Positions 1-7,483 of a DNA stretch of 64,000 nt are shown here, piece by piece. The notes below the pieces were generated by a model that had not been told where the DNA came from, did not search any database, and saw only the letters and a list, made by a program, of their open reading frames with translations. The DNA lies in NCBI RefSeq assembly GCF_037113525.1, contig NZ_CP146963.1, forward strand, positions 3,720,001 through 3,784,000, written 5' to 3'. A program made the translations under genes and the position numbers. Source of the DNA: Butyrivibrio fibrisolvens (GTDB lineage: Bacteria; Bacillota; Clostridia; Lachnospirales; Lachnospiraceae). Every line of letters begins with the position of its first letter. Positions within the stretch are counted from its first letter, which is position 1.

Positions 1-52
1 CCAGAACTTCATTTCTTCTGCTATGCTTTACGACCACTGTAAGTTTTTTCAT
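1..52 (-). CDS. 5' end of a gene leaving the window, possibly a second P-II-like protein
   Basis: An ATG at 52, with GTGAGG a few bases upstream, opens a frame that reads MKKLTVVVKHSRRNEVL and leaves the window at its left edge. It lies 36 bp downstream of amtB on the same strand, so it probably belongs to the glnK-amtB operon. The first residues resemble the start of P-II proteins (MKK, a hydrophobic strand, K, then EVL), but 17 residues are too few to assign a family. The start is well supported; the identity is a guess. Confidence 0.35.
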   Translation of the reverse strand, partial: MKKLTVVVKHSRRNEVL

Positions 53-87
53 ATTCAACCTCACATTCCCAAACTTTAATCCAGTCA

Positions 88-1299
88 TCATTTGTCATTG
101 TGGAAATTAAAGTTTGAATAAGCAGAGCAGCCATGTTCCATAACATCGAGTCCGTCAATTTCTTCATCCTCTGAGACCCTGAGACCTACGATCTTATTGA
201 TGATAGTAAATACTATGAATGCGGCTACTGCTACATATGCGATAACTGCAAATGTTCCAAGAAGCTGAACTATAAAGCTGCATCCTTCACCAAATACTCC
301 TGTCATTACTGCTCCGAATGCTCCGCATACTCCATGTACTCCTACTGCACCAACCGGATCATCAACTTTTAAGATCCTGTCGATGAATTCTATTGCAAAG
401 ACAACAAGGATTCCTGCGACTGCTCCAATGATGAGAGCTTCATAATCAGATACAACATCGGCTCCTGCTGTGATCGCTACAAGTCCTGCAAGCGCTCCGT
501 TACATGTCATGGAGATATCAGGCTTGCCGTACCTTACCCAGGTAACGATCAGGGTAACAAGAGTTGAAGCACATGCTGCAAGGTTTGTTGTCATTGCTAT
601 ATCGCCAAGATTAGTTGTCGCTGCTGTTGTTGATCCACAGTTAAATCCAAACCATGCAAACCAGAGAATGAATACTCCTAAAACGCCAAGTGGAAGATTA
701 TGTCCAGGAATAGCTTTGATCTTGCCATCCTTTCTATACTTTCCTCTCCTTGGTCCAAGGATCGATGCACCGATTATCGCGCACACACCTCCAACCATAT
801 GTACTGCACATGATCCTGCAAAATCGTGATATCCAAGCTGGGATAAGAATCCGCCGCCCCAGATCCAGTGACCTGTCACAGGATAGATAAACATGCTGAT
901 TGCTCCTGAATAAAGCAGATATGAAATAAATTTAGTTCTCTCAGCCATAGCACCACTTACGATTGTTGCTGACGTTGCACAAAATACTGTGTGGAAAAAG
1001 ATAAATACACCGATCGGAAGTTCATTAAACATTCCGTTTTCATCAGCGAGTGCATTGATATTAAAAAGTCCCTTAGTTCCGATCACTGCATTATCACTGC
1101 CAAACATAAGTGCAAAGCCTATCAGGAAAAAGAATATAGATCCTATTACCAGATCCATCATATTTTTCATTAAGATATTTCCCGAGTTCTTAGCCCTCGT
1201 AAATCCTGTTTCAACCATTGCAAAGCCTGCCTGCATAAAGAAAACCAGAAAAGCTCCAAGCATGGTCCATATTATATTCATCAAAAGTTTCGCATCCAT
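88..1299 (-). CDS. amtB: Ammonium transporter AmtB
   Basis: A membrane channel for ammonium uptake in the Amt/MEP/Rh family. The 403-residue product has about eleven hydrophobic helices and no obvious cleaved signal peptide. The segment FFHTVFCATSATIVSGAMAE holds the gating phenylalanine region, and the two pore histidines lie in HMVGG (about residue 166) and HGVCG (about 318). GGAGGGGAT sits just before the ATG. It starts 15 bp after the P-II gene glnK, the classic pairing in which GlnK plugs the channel when nitrogen is plentiful. Family assignment is secure. Confidence 0.96.
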   Translation of the reverse strand: MDAKLLMNIIWTMLGAFLVFFMQAGFAMVETGFTRAKNSGNILMKNMMDLVIGSIFFFLIGFALMFGSDNAVIGTKGLFNINALADENGMFNELPIGVFIFFHTVFCATSATIVSGAMAERTKFISYLLYSGAISMFIYPVTGHWIWGGGFLSQLGYHDFAGSCAVHMVGGVCAIIGASILGPRRGKYRKDGKIKAIPGHNLPLGVLGVFILWFAWFGFNCGSTTAATTNLGDIAMTTNLAACASTLVTLIVTWVRYGKPDISMTCNGALAGLVAITAGADVVSDYEALIIGAVAGILVVFAIEFIDRILKVDDPVGAVGVHGVCGAFGAVMTGVFGEGCSFIVQLLGTFAVIAYVAVAAFIVFTIINKIVGLRVSEDEEIDGLDVMEHGCSAYSNFNFHNDK

Positions 1300-1314
1300 A
1301 TATATCCCCTCCTA

Positions 1315-1653
1315 TCAAAGTGCCTTGCTACCATGCTCGCCTGTTCTGATTCGAACCGCATCTTCGACATTGTAGACAAATATTTTTCCATCCCCGCAGT
1401 TTCCGGTTTTGACCTCCTTTAACACCTGGGCGATTATCGGTTCTACAAGCTCATCTTCAACCACCGTTTCCACCTTTATCTTTGGAAGAAGCTCTATTTC
1501 AAGCTCTGCTCCTCTATAAAGACTTTTATGACCCTTCTGATTTCCATAACCCTGAATATTTGAAACCATAGCTCCATGTGCCATACATTCATCCAGTATT
1601 TCCTGGAGAATTTCAAATTTTTCAGGTTTTATAATGATCTCAAGCCTCTTCAT
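1315..1653 (-). CDS. glnK: P-II nitrogen regulatory protein GlnK, lacking the usual uridylylation tyrosine
   Basis: A 112-residue P-II trimer subunit that senses ATP/ADP and 2-oxoglutarate and controls AmtB and nitrogen enzymes. The T-loop QKGHKSLYRGAELE and the C-terminal motifs GDGKIFVYNVEDAVRIRTGE are intact. Aligned without gaps to E. coli GlnB, position 51, the tyrosine modified by GlnD, is leucine here, while Tyr46 is kept. Regulation by uridylylation therefore looks unlikely, and effector binding alone may suffice. A GGAAGGAGG site precedes the ATG. It is directly upstream of amtB, with no room for its own promoter after the preceding terminator-like hairpin. Confidence 0.95.
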   Translation of the reverse strand: MKRLEIIIKPEKFEILQEILDECMAHGAMVSNIQGYGNQKGHKSLYRGAELEIELLPKIKVETVVEDELVEPIIAQVLKEVKTGNCGDGKIFVYNVEDAVRIRTGEHGSKAL

Positions 1654-1680
1654 AATCTCCTCCTTCCCACTTATGTTATT

Positions 1681-1727
1681 AAAAAAGACGCCTGTTTCTA
1701 TTTTTCATAGAAATTCAGACGTCTTTG
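1681..1727 (-). terminator. Terminator or attenuator between the dehydrogenase gene and glnK
   Basis: Read on the minus strand, an imperfect stem (AAAGACG pairing with CGTCTTT, with inner matches) ends in a run of six T residues. It follows the dehydrogenase stop codon by about 20 bp, and its T-run ends 28 bp before the glnK ATG, a gap filled by the glnK ribosome binding site. glnK transcription must therefore start upstream of, or read through, this structure. Confidence 0.65.
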
Positions 1728-1745
1728 TCACAAGTCTTTATAAAA

Positions 1746-2732
1746 TTATGCAATAACACTGGTAGGTACCCCCGCTATATAATTTCTTAAATTTTCCGTT
1801 GCTATCCGTATTGTTCTGAATCTTGCCTCTTCAGGTGCCCAGGCTATATGGGCCGTTATCGTTGCATTGTCACAATCGAATATAGGTTTTTTCTCGTGTA
1901 CAGGTTCTCCATCTACAACGTCAAGTCCTGCCGCATACACCTTGCCCGACTTTAAGGCATCTACTAAAGCTTCCTCATCTATGATCGCTCCTCTTGCAGT
2001 ATTTATGATGATGACTCCATCTTTCATTTTGGAAAAAGCTTCTCTGTCAACAAGTCCTCGTGTCTGGTCTGTAAGCGGACAATGAATCGATATCACATCG
2101 CTTCTTGATAGTACTTCATCAAATGAAACCTGTTCGATATCTTTATATTCAGGTCCAACTTTCTTGTGCCTGCTATAAGCTATGACATGCATTCCGAATC
2201 CCTGTGCCATCTTAGCCATCCACAAGCCTATATTTCCAAGTCCTATTATCCCGATAGTCTTTTCATAAAGTTCGATCTGTCTTGTACAAACTTTTTTTCT
2301 TCCTGTAAATCCATGATTTTCATCAATCATCTGTTTATAGAACCTTGCTTCATCTTCTATATGGTGGCATATATTCATCAGAAGCCCAAAACCGAACTGT
2401 GCGATCGTCATATCACCATATACAGTATTGGTAAATGTTACATTATGTCTTCTGGCTGCCAGTTCATCGATCTTACCAAAACCATGTCCAAGCGTTGCTA
2501 TATATTTGAGTTTCTGATGTTTACTAAAGAATTCTTCTCCGAAATATCCGTCTCTTATCCATGCGCCAATTACCGCATCGTATTTACCAGCCCAGGATTC
2601 ATCAAACATTTCATAGAAATCTATATCACTAACTTCAGGAATCGCACCTAACTGCTGTTTCCAGTATTCGATAAGGTCTTCTTTATTAGGATAACCACCA
2701 ACAGCATCTCCCTGACACACCGCTACTTTCAT
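1746..2732 (-). CDS. D-isomer-specific 2-hydroxyacid dehydrogenase
   Basis: An NAD-dependent oxidoreductase of the D-2-hydroxyacid dehydrogenase family (phosphoglycerate dehydrogenase, glyoxylate/hydroxypyruvate reductase and relatives), 328 residues. The Rossmann motif GIIGLGNIG lies near residue 163. The catalytic Arg, Glu and His are visible in NTARGAIID, VVDGEP and ITAHIAW. The substrate cannot be read from the sequence. It is transcribed divergently from a LysR regulator, and palindromic sites lie in the shared intergenic region, so that regulator is its likely controller. The neighbouring glnK-amtB genes hint at amino- or keto-acid metabolism, which is inference. Confidence 0.9.
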   Translation of the reverse strand: MKVAVCQGDAVGGYPNKEDLIEYWKQQLGAIPEVSDIDFYEMFDESWAGKYDAVIGAWIRDGYFGEEFFSKHQKLKYIATLGHGFGKIDELAARRHNVTFTNTVYGDMTIAQFGFGLLMNICHHIEDEARFYKQMIDENHGFTGRKKVCTRQIELYEKTIGIIGLGNIGLWMAKMAQGFGMHVIAYSRHKKVGPEYKDIEQVSFDEVLSRSDVISIHCPLTDQTRGLVDREAFSKMKDGVIIINTARGAIIDEEALVDALKSGKVYAAGLDVVDGEPVHEKKPIFDCDNATITAHIAWAPEEARFRTIRIATENLRNYIAGVPTSVIA

Positions 2733-2788
2733 ACTTTCACCCCTTCCTGTTTTGTCTTTGGTTATTTATTGATTTGAATAGTACAGGA

Positions 2789-2842
2789 TTTATCAGATAA
2801 AATCTAATATCTTTTGAATATCTATTCATATCTTTTGGATAT
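2789..2842. promoter_or_regulatory. Three clustered palindromes, candidate LysR-type operator
   Basis: Three palindromic blocks lie about 20 bp apart between the dehydrogenase and the lysR gene: TTTATC-A-GATAAA at 2789-2801, ATATC-TTTTG-AATAT at 2807-2821 and the perfect ATATC-TTTTG-GATAT at 2828-2842. The last two are direct repeats 21 bp apart and fit the T-N11-A rule of LysR-type regulators. Spacing by whole helical turns suits a tetramer on one DNA face, close to where the dehydrogenase promoter should be. Binding is inferred. Confidence 0.55.
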
Positions 2843-3133
2843 GGGACAAAGAGTATTAGTCATACCGCACAATAATTTAAAAATTCAAAATAATTTTAAA
2901 ACATATTGACCAACAGCTGATTAAATGCTACTATCGTTTTCAATTTATTACATAAAAATAATTCGTTATCGGGGATTTTTTTATATTCAGGGTGTGTGAT
3001 TTTTTTTTTAAAGCCCGGCCAAGTTGGTATAAATATACATTTCGAGGCGCCGATCTCAAAAATATATTAATAGAAGATTCAGATTTAAAGTCACACGGAT
3101 ACAAATATAGAATTGTAAGGGATGGAAATCTGT

Positions 3134-4054
3134 ATGGATATCAGACAACTAAAATATTTTCTGACTATAACGGATGAAGGTGGTATTACTGCGGCAGCCA
3201 AGAAGCTCCATATGTCACAGCCGCCTCTTAGTAAACAGCTCATGCTTCTTGAAAGTGAACTTGGAGTAAAGCTTTTTGAGCGCAAAAACAAGAGCCTGGA
3301 ACTTACAAACGAAGGCAGAGTCTTATATCAGCAGGCCAGTCTTATCTCCCATGATTTTGATCAGACTATTCAGATATTTGATGATATGAAAAATGGTATC
3401 AGCGGAACTCTGCATATAGGATGTATCGCATCTCTTGCTATTCTCTTTTTCCCTAATTTTATAAAAGACTTTGTAAAAGAAAACCCCAAGCTCAACCTTC
3501 AAATGTATGAAAGTAATACTTCGGGGCTTTTAAGACTTCTGGATCAACGCACAGCAGAACTGTGTATCATTAAGAACAATTTTGATAAAAGTAAATATAA
3601 CTATATAAGCATCGACTGTCTTGTTTCTGATTCTGAAGACAGTCTCTGCGCTGTAGCGCTTCCTAAATACTTTGCTTCAGCTAATGATGATTTTGATTTT
3701 AATGATCTCAAAGATAAATCTCTAATTGTTCAGAGATTTTACGAAACACCTATAAAGAACGCCTGCATTGATTGCGGATTTGATGCTAATATTATCTGTT
3801 CTCATGAAAGTGTTATGACATCACTTAACTGGTGCCTGTGTGATATGGGCATATCGATCATTCCTTACAGCGCAGCTAAACTCACTTCCCTGCTTGTAGG
3901 TGGTGAAAATCTTATTGTCAAAAGACTCATAAACCCATCTATAAGTTCAGGCACATCCCTTGTTTGGTCCAAAAATCAGACTCTAAGTCCCACCGCTATT
4001 CAATTTGTAAAAGCTATCAATGATATGCTAAGTAAAAGCTCATCTAATACCTAA
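3134..4054 (+). CDS. LysR-family transcriptional regulator
   Basis: A 306-residue LysR-type regulator with an N-terminal winged helix-turn-helix (MDIRQLKYF...GGITAAAKKLHMSQPPLSKQL, residues 1-60) and a periplasmic-binding-like effector domain. I start at 3134 because MDIRQLKYF is the usual beginning of the family and AAGGGATGG lies upstream; an ATG at 3122 would abut that site. It is divergent from the 2-hydroxyacid dehydrogenase gene, which it probably controls together with its own expression. The effector is unknown. Confidence 0.93.
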   Translation: MDIRQLKYFLTITDEGGITAAAKKLHMSQPPLSKQLMLLESELGVKLFERKNKSLELTNEGRVLYQQASLISHDFDQTIQIFDDMKNGISGTLHIGCIASLAILFFPNFIKDFVKENPKLNLQMYESNTSGLLRLLDQRTAELCIIKNNFDKSKYNYISIDCLVSDSEDSLCAVALPKYFASANDDFDFNDLKDKSLIVQRFYETPIKNACIDCGFDANIICSHESVMTSLNWCLCDMGISIIPYSAAKLTSLLVGGENLIVKRLINPSISSGTSLVWSKNQTLSPTAIQFVKAINDMLSKSSSNT

Positions 4055-4079
4055 GCACTATAAGTCATTATCTTTATAG

Positions 4080-4550
4080 TTAAATATTACTCTTTCCTAT
4101 TTTTTCCAAGGGTAATGGACGGTGTTCCACAGGAGTTGAAAATGCTATAAGCGTTTTAGTTCTTCCAAACTGCTGAAGCTCATTGATCAAATGATCCAGT
4201 TCTTCTGGTTTTCTAAAAAGGACCTTAAGCAGCATTGAATAATCACCTGTGACACAGCTACATTCGACCACGTTTGGTATTTCCTTTATATACGGGTAGA
4301 ATGAAACTTTATCTTTGGGGTTTACTTCAAGGTTGATAAAAGCCTTGATATTGTAACCAAGAAGTGAATAATCAACTTCTGTATGATAACCTTTGATCAG
4401 TCCCAGTTCTTCCAATCTCCGCATACGTGCCGCTACTCCGGGAGAAGACATATAATTGGCACTGGCAAGCTCTTTTAAAGATACCCTTGCATCATTTTCT
4501 ATCATCTGAAGAATCTTCAGATCTGTCTTATCAAGTTTTATATCATACAT
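4080..4550 (-). CDS. Lrp/AsnC-family transcriptional regulator
   Basis: A feast/famine regulator of 156 residues. It has an N-terminal helix-turn-helix (LDKTDLKILQMIENDARVSLKELA...SPGVAARMRRLEELGLIKGY) and a C-terminal RAM ligand domain (residues about 70-145, including VVECSCVTGDYSMLLKV). These proteins bind amino acids and regulate amino-acid and nitrogen genes. It is convergent with lysR and divergent from aspartase, a plausible target. Its ribosome site GAGGAGG lies just downstream of a terminator-shaped hairpin, which suggests leader control. Confidence 0.93.
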   Translation of the reverse strand: MYDIKLDKTDLKILQMIENDARVSLKELASANYMSSPGVAARMRRLEELGLIKGYHTEVDYSLLGYNIKAFINLEVNPKDKVSFYPYIKEIPNVVECSCVTGDYSMLLKVLFRKPEELDHLINELQQFGRTKTLIAFSTPVEHRPLPLEKIGKSNI

Positions 4551-4581
4551 AATAAAATCCTCCTCATGATATATTCCTAAT

Positions 4582-4621
4582 AAAAAAAGAAGGAGCAGAA
4601 AACAAAATGCTTCTGCTCCTT
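4582..4621 (-). terminator. Terminator hairpin in the leader of the Lrp-type gene
   Basis: On the minus strand, AAGGAGCAGAA (4611-4621) pairs perfectly over 11 bp with TTCTGCTCCTT (4590-4600) and is followed by seven T residues in a row. No gene lies upstream on this strand, and only 31 bp separate the T-run from the lrp start codon, leaving no room for a promoter. The structure is therefore probably transcribed as an attenuator in the lrp leader. Confidence 0.6.
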
Positions 4622-4781
4622 TGCATAAAATGATGTTAGCACTTTTTGTTTTATCCTTGCAAACTAATTTTTTAAACTATTCTGTCTAAAAAGTTTATTT
4701 AATTAAGTTGAAGACCTATTATTCGTTCTAAAATCATCAAAACGACTTAAGGATTTACAATAAACTCTCAAAGGTATAAAG

Positions 4782-4866
4782 TTTGAAAGTGTTCCACTTT
4801 CAAAACCAAATTGATGGCGCGAGCTCCATCAATTTGAACCATTAGTCGCTCGTTTCACTCGCGACA
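4782..4866 (+). promoter_or_regulatory. Three consecutive hairpins in the aspartase leader
   Basis: Three strong stems follow each other: TTTGAAAGTG/CACTTTCAAA (4782-4804, perfect 10 bp), CAAATTGATGG/CCATCAATTTG (4807-4836, perfect 11 bp with an 8-base loop) and GTCGC/GCGAC (4845-4865). They precede a short open frame, a terminator and the aspartase gene. The arrangement resembles a regulatory leader RNA but matches no riboswitch class that I recognise. Confidence 0.5.
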
Positions 4867-4880
4867 TGAGGTTAAATATG
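4808..4880 (+). repeat. Dispersed leader module, copy A
   Basis: This stretch aligns with the reverse complement of 52269-52332. Shared features are a GATGG/GGTG-type stem around a GCGAGCTCCA core, then ATTAGTC, CTCGCGACATGAGGTTAA and an ATG. Copy A carries nine extra bases (4849-4857) that complete a small hairpin. In both copies the module ends in a GAGG ribosome site and a start codon: here for an eight-residue peptide, in copy B for gntR. Confidence 0.6.
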
Positions 4881-4904
4881 GTCAACAAAGCAACGGCGCT
4901 TTAA
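4878..4904 (+). CDS. Possible leader peptide of aspartase (8 residues)
   Basis: ATG at 4878 follows GAGG by seven bases and opens the peptide MVNKATAL, ending in TAA at 4902-4904. The stop codon lies inside the 5' arm of the terminator stem at 4896-4937. A ribosome finishing this peptide would cover that arm, which is the geometry of translation-coupled attenuation. It is too short for any homology argument, so the call rests on geometry alone. Confidence 0.35.
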   Translation: MVNKATAL

Positions 4905-4937
4905 CAAGACACTAAGTCCTGTTAGAGCGCTTTTTTT
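4896..4937 (+). terminator. Intrinsic terminator immediately upstream of aspartase
   Basis: GCGCTTTAACA (4896-4906) pairs with TGTTAGAGCGC (4920-4930) with one mismatch and is followed by seven T residues. It ends 15 bp before the aspartase ATG, with only the ribosome site AAAAGGAG between. Full aspartase expression needs read-through, so this is best read as an attenuator. Confidence 0.75.
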
Positions 4938-4952
4938 CAAAAGGAGATTATT

Positions 4953-6347
4953 ATGAAAAAGAGAATCGAATCAGATTCAATCGGATCACTCGAAGTACCT
5001 GAAAAGGCATATTATGGAGTACAGGCTCTTAGAGCCAAACAAAACTTTGCAATAACAGGCAATATGATGAATTCCGAATTTTTGAATAATCTGGCACTTA
5101 TTAAAAAAGCTGCGGCAATAACTAATTATAAAGCCGGACTTTTAGACTATGACAAAGCCAAGGCAATATGCAGCGCAGCTGAAGAAGTAATAAAAGGATA
5201 TTTTAAAGATGATTTTATCGTAGATGCAGTTCAGGGCGGCGCAGGAACCAGCGCAAATATGAATATGAACGAAGTGATCGCCAACAGGGCTAATGAGCTT
5301 CTTGGTGGAAAGCTTGGCTATTATGATAAGATCCATCCAAATGATCATGTAAATATGGCGCAGTCAACCAATGATGTTATCCCAACAGCAGGTAAAATGA
5401 CTGTGATCAGGCTTATGCAGCCTTTAACTGATGAGCTTAGAAGACTTGAAAGCACTCTGTATGAAAAGGCATTACAGTTTAGATATGTTATCAAGATGGG
5501 AAGAACACAGCTTCAAGATGCCGTCCCCATGACTCTGGGAGAAAGTTTTGGTGGCTATGCATCTATGATAGACAGGTGCTGTAGCAGATTGGAAAATTCC
5601 TGTCTTGAGATGCATACAATAAATATAGGTGCTACTGCAATAGGATCCGGCATAAATGCATCAGATTATTACGAGAGAAATATAGCCAAGATTCTCAGCA
5701 AAGAATTCGGTCATCATCTTACCAAAGCCGCAGATCTTTTTGATGCCACAGAGAACCTTGACAGTTTTGTAGAAATATCAGGCGCACTAAAGGCCTGTGC
5801 TGTAAGCCTTTCCAAAATGTGCAATGACTTAAGGCTTCTTTCATCAGGCCCGCGATGTGGTCTTCATGAAATAAATCTTCCAGCCAAGCAGAATGGATCA
5901 TCCATAATGCCGGGAAAAGTTAATCCTGTTATTCCCGAAGTAGTGACTCAGGCGGCTTTTCTTGTAATAGGTCATGATACAACGATTGCCATGGCGGCAG
6001 AAGCAGGACAGCTTGAGCTTAACGCTTTTGAACCTGTAGTTTTCTACCAGCTTTTCGAGTCCATTACAGTTCTGACTCATGCTGTAACAACCCTAATAGA
6101 TAATTGTATAAAAGGAATAACTGCAAACTCAGATCATTGTGAAGAGCTTGAAGAAGGAAGTGTAGGTATTGCTACAGCTCTAAGTCCTATACTTGGATAT
6201 CAAAAATCTGCAAGTATAGCCAAACAAGCCCTCCACGAAGAAAAGACCATAAGAGAAATCGTACTTGAACAAAAGCTCATGGATCCTGAAAAACTCGATG
6301 TGGTTCTTGACCCTATGAGCATGGTCGGAATGATCCGCTCAGCATAG
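4953..6347 (+). CDS. aspA: Aspartate ammonia-lyase (aspartase)
   Basis: An enzyme of the fumarase/aspartase superfamily that deaminates L-aspartate to fumarate and ammonia. The 464-residue protein has the signature GSSIMPGKVNP near residue 315, the substrate segment MAQSTNDVIPTA and QGGAGTSANMNMNE. The opening RIESDSIGSLEVPEKAYYGVQALRA is closer to aspartases than to class II fumarases, though fumarase is the alternative. AAAAGGAG precedes the start. The gene sits behind a leader with four hairpins and next to an Lrp-type regulator. Its product ammonia links it with the nearby glnK-amtB genes. Confidence 0.85.
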   Translation: MKKRIESDSIGSLEVPEKAYYGVQALRAKQNFAITGNMMNSEFLNNLALIKKAAAITNYKAGLLDYDKAKAICSAAEEVIKGYFKDDFIVDAVQGGAGTSANMNMNEVIANRANELLGGKLGYYDKIHPNDHVNMAQSTNDVIPTAGKMTVIRLMQPLTDELRRLESTLYEKALQFRYVIKMGRTQLQDAVPMTLGESFGGYASMIDRCCSRLENSCLEMHTINIGATAIGSGINASDYYERNIAKILSKEFGHHLTKAADLFDATENLDSFVEISGALKACAVSLSKMCNDLRLLSSGPRCGLHEINLPAKQNGSSIMPGKVNPVIPEVVTQAAFLVIGHDTTIAMAAEAGQLELNAFEPVVFYQLFESITVLTHAVTTLIDNCIKGITANSDHCEELEEGSVGIATALSPILGYQKSASIAKQALHEEKTIREIVLEQKLMDPEKLDVVLDPMSMVGMIRSA

Positions 6348-6875
6348 TCATAGCTTTTTCTCGATCTCTTTAAGGCCATTACAGAAGTCCTCGTCGTTGT
6401 GATCCGACACATGATAGAGAAATTCATGGAAAGGCATAACTTTCACATCGTTGACTTCATGGGGATCAAACTTAAAGCCGTTCTCAGGAACATCTACTCT
6501 GCACATAAATACAGACAAAAGAAGTCCTGTGCCATCATCCCAATCAACGATTCTCTCAAAACCAAGTTTCAGCTCTTCAGGTGAGACCGTTATATCAAGT
6601 TCCTCTTTGACTTCTCTGATGGCTGCTGCCTCTTGTAGCTCTCCTGCCATCACGGCGCCTCCTGTCATATCCCACATACCGGGATAGAATCTGGCTTTGA
6701 GAGATCTTTGCTGAACAATATACAGCCCCTCGCCTTCTCCCGGCGCAGGGCTGTCTGTTGTCTTCATGATCACGAGTACATGTCTGTAATATTCCCCGCG
6801 CTTTTTAGGATCATGCTTGGGTCTTGTTACTCCTGTGTATTGTCCGTCCCTTGTAAAGATGTCTATGTATTCCAT
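6348..6875 (-). CDS. Nudix hydrolase
   Basis: A 175-residue Nudix-fold hydrolase cleaving a nucleoside-diphosphate-linked substrate, or an isomerase-like relative. The Nudix box begins GGAVMAGELQEAAAIREVKE (about residues 71-90) and continues ELDI, matching GX5EX7REUXEEXGU except that Asp replaces the last Gly. The start MEYIDIFTRDGQYTGVTRPKH resembles the isopentenyl-diphosphate-isomerase-like subgroup. It is convergent with and directly abuts aspA. The substrate cannot be told. Confidence 0.88.
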   Translation of the reverse strand: MEYIDIFTRDGQYTGVTRPKHDPKKRGEYYRHVLVIMKTTDSPAPGEGEGLYIVQQRSLKARFYPGMWDMTGGAVMAGELQEAAAIREVKEELDITVSPEELKLGFERIVDWDDGTGLLLSVFMCRVDVPENGFKFDPHEVNDVKVMPFHEFLYHVSDHNDEDFCNGLKEIEKKL

Positions 6876-6973
6876 TTTTATTATCTCATTTCATTTAGTA
6901 TATATGTGCAGCGTATAATATTATTCAATCTCGAGCATCTTCTATTTGATGTAACTTTTGTCCTTTACGTAAA

Positions 6974-7384
6974 TCAAATAAGAATTCCCGAAAAATGATC
7001 GATCTCATGCTGGATTATCTGTGCAGTAAAATCTTTATATTTTCCGTGCTGCGGCTTAAAGTCCTTATCAAGATAATCCACCTCGATCTCTTTATATCTG
7101 GTGCATGGTCTTACACCTTCCAGTGACAGGCAACTCTCCTGTGTCTGATACGCTCCGCTTTTCTTAGTGATTACGGGATTGACCATAGCAACATGGAATG
7201 GCCCCATAGCTACCACTATAATCGTTTTACAGGCGCCGATCATGTTCGCCGCCATACCAACGCATCTGTCCTGATTGGCTCTTAATGTATCAAGAAGATC
7301 CTCTATTACCTGCTTGTCCGCTTCTGTAGCTTTTTCGGATTTCTTTTGTAAGAAAAAAGGATCCTTAACTATCTGTTTAACCAT
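6974..7384 (-). CDS. Peptide deformylase-like metalloprotein
   Basis: A 136-residue member of the peptide deformylase family, which removes the N-formyl group from new proteins with a bound metal. The metal motif QHEIDH near the C terminus is intact, and ESCLS carries the cysteine ligand (normally EGCLS). Motif I, usually GxGLAAxQ, reads VGMAANMIG here, so the conserved glutamine is missing. It is short and ends soon after HEIDH. It may be a divergent sub-family rather than the main deformylase. It lies downstream of the MIF-like gene on the same strand. Confidence 0.8.
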   Translation of the reverse strand: MVKQIVKDPFFLQKKSEKATEADKQVIEDLLDTLRANQDRCVGMAANMIGACKTIIVVAMGPFHVAMVNPVITKKSGAYQTQESCLSLEGVRPCTRYKEIEVDYLDKDFKPQHGKYKDFTAQIIQHEIDHFSGILI

Positions 7385-7483
7385 ATCTTGAAATCTCCTA
7401 TTTTATGAGCCTTTAAAGCCAATTAAGTGTGACTGACTCATAATTTTCATTTCGCAAATTTAAATATTTTCCATTTTTGCGAA

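Noticed and set aside
2992..3177. Plus-strand frame of 61 codons upstream of lysR
   Set aside because: It overlaps the true lysR start in another frame, and its region carries promoter and operator sequence.
4564..4628. Short minus-strand frame starting MQRSRSILF across the lrp leader terminator
   Set aside because: It has no ribosome site and is simply the translation of the hairpin arms.
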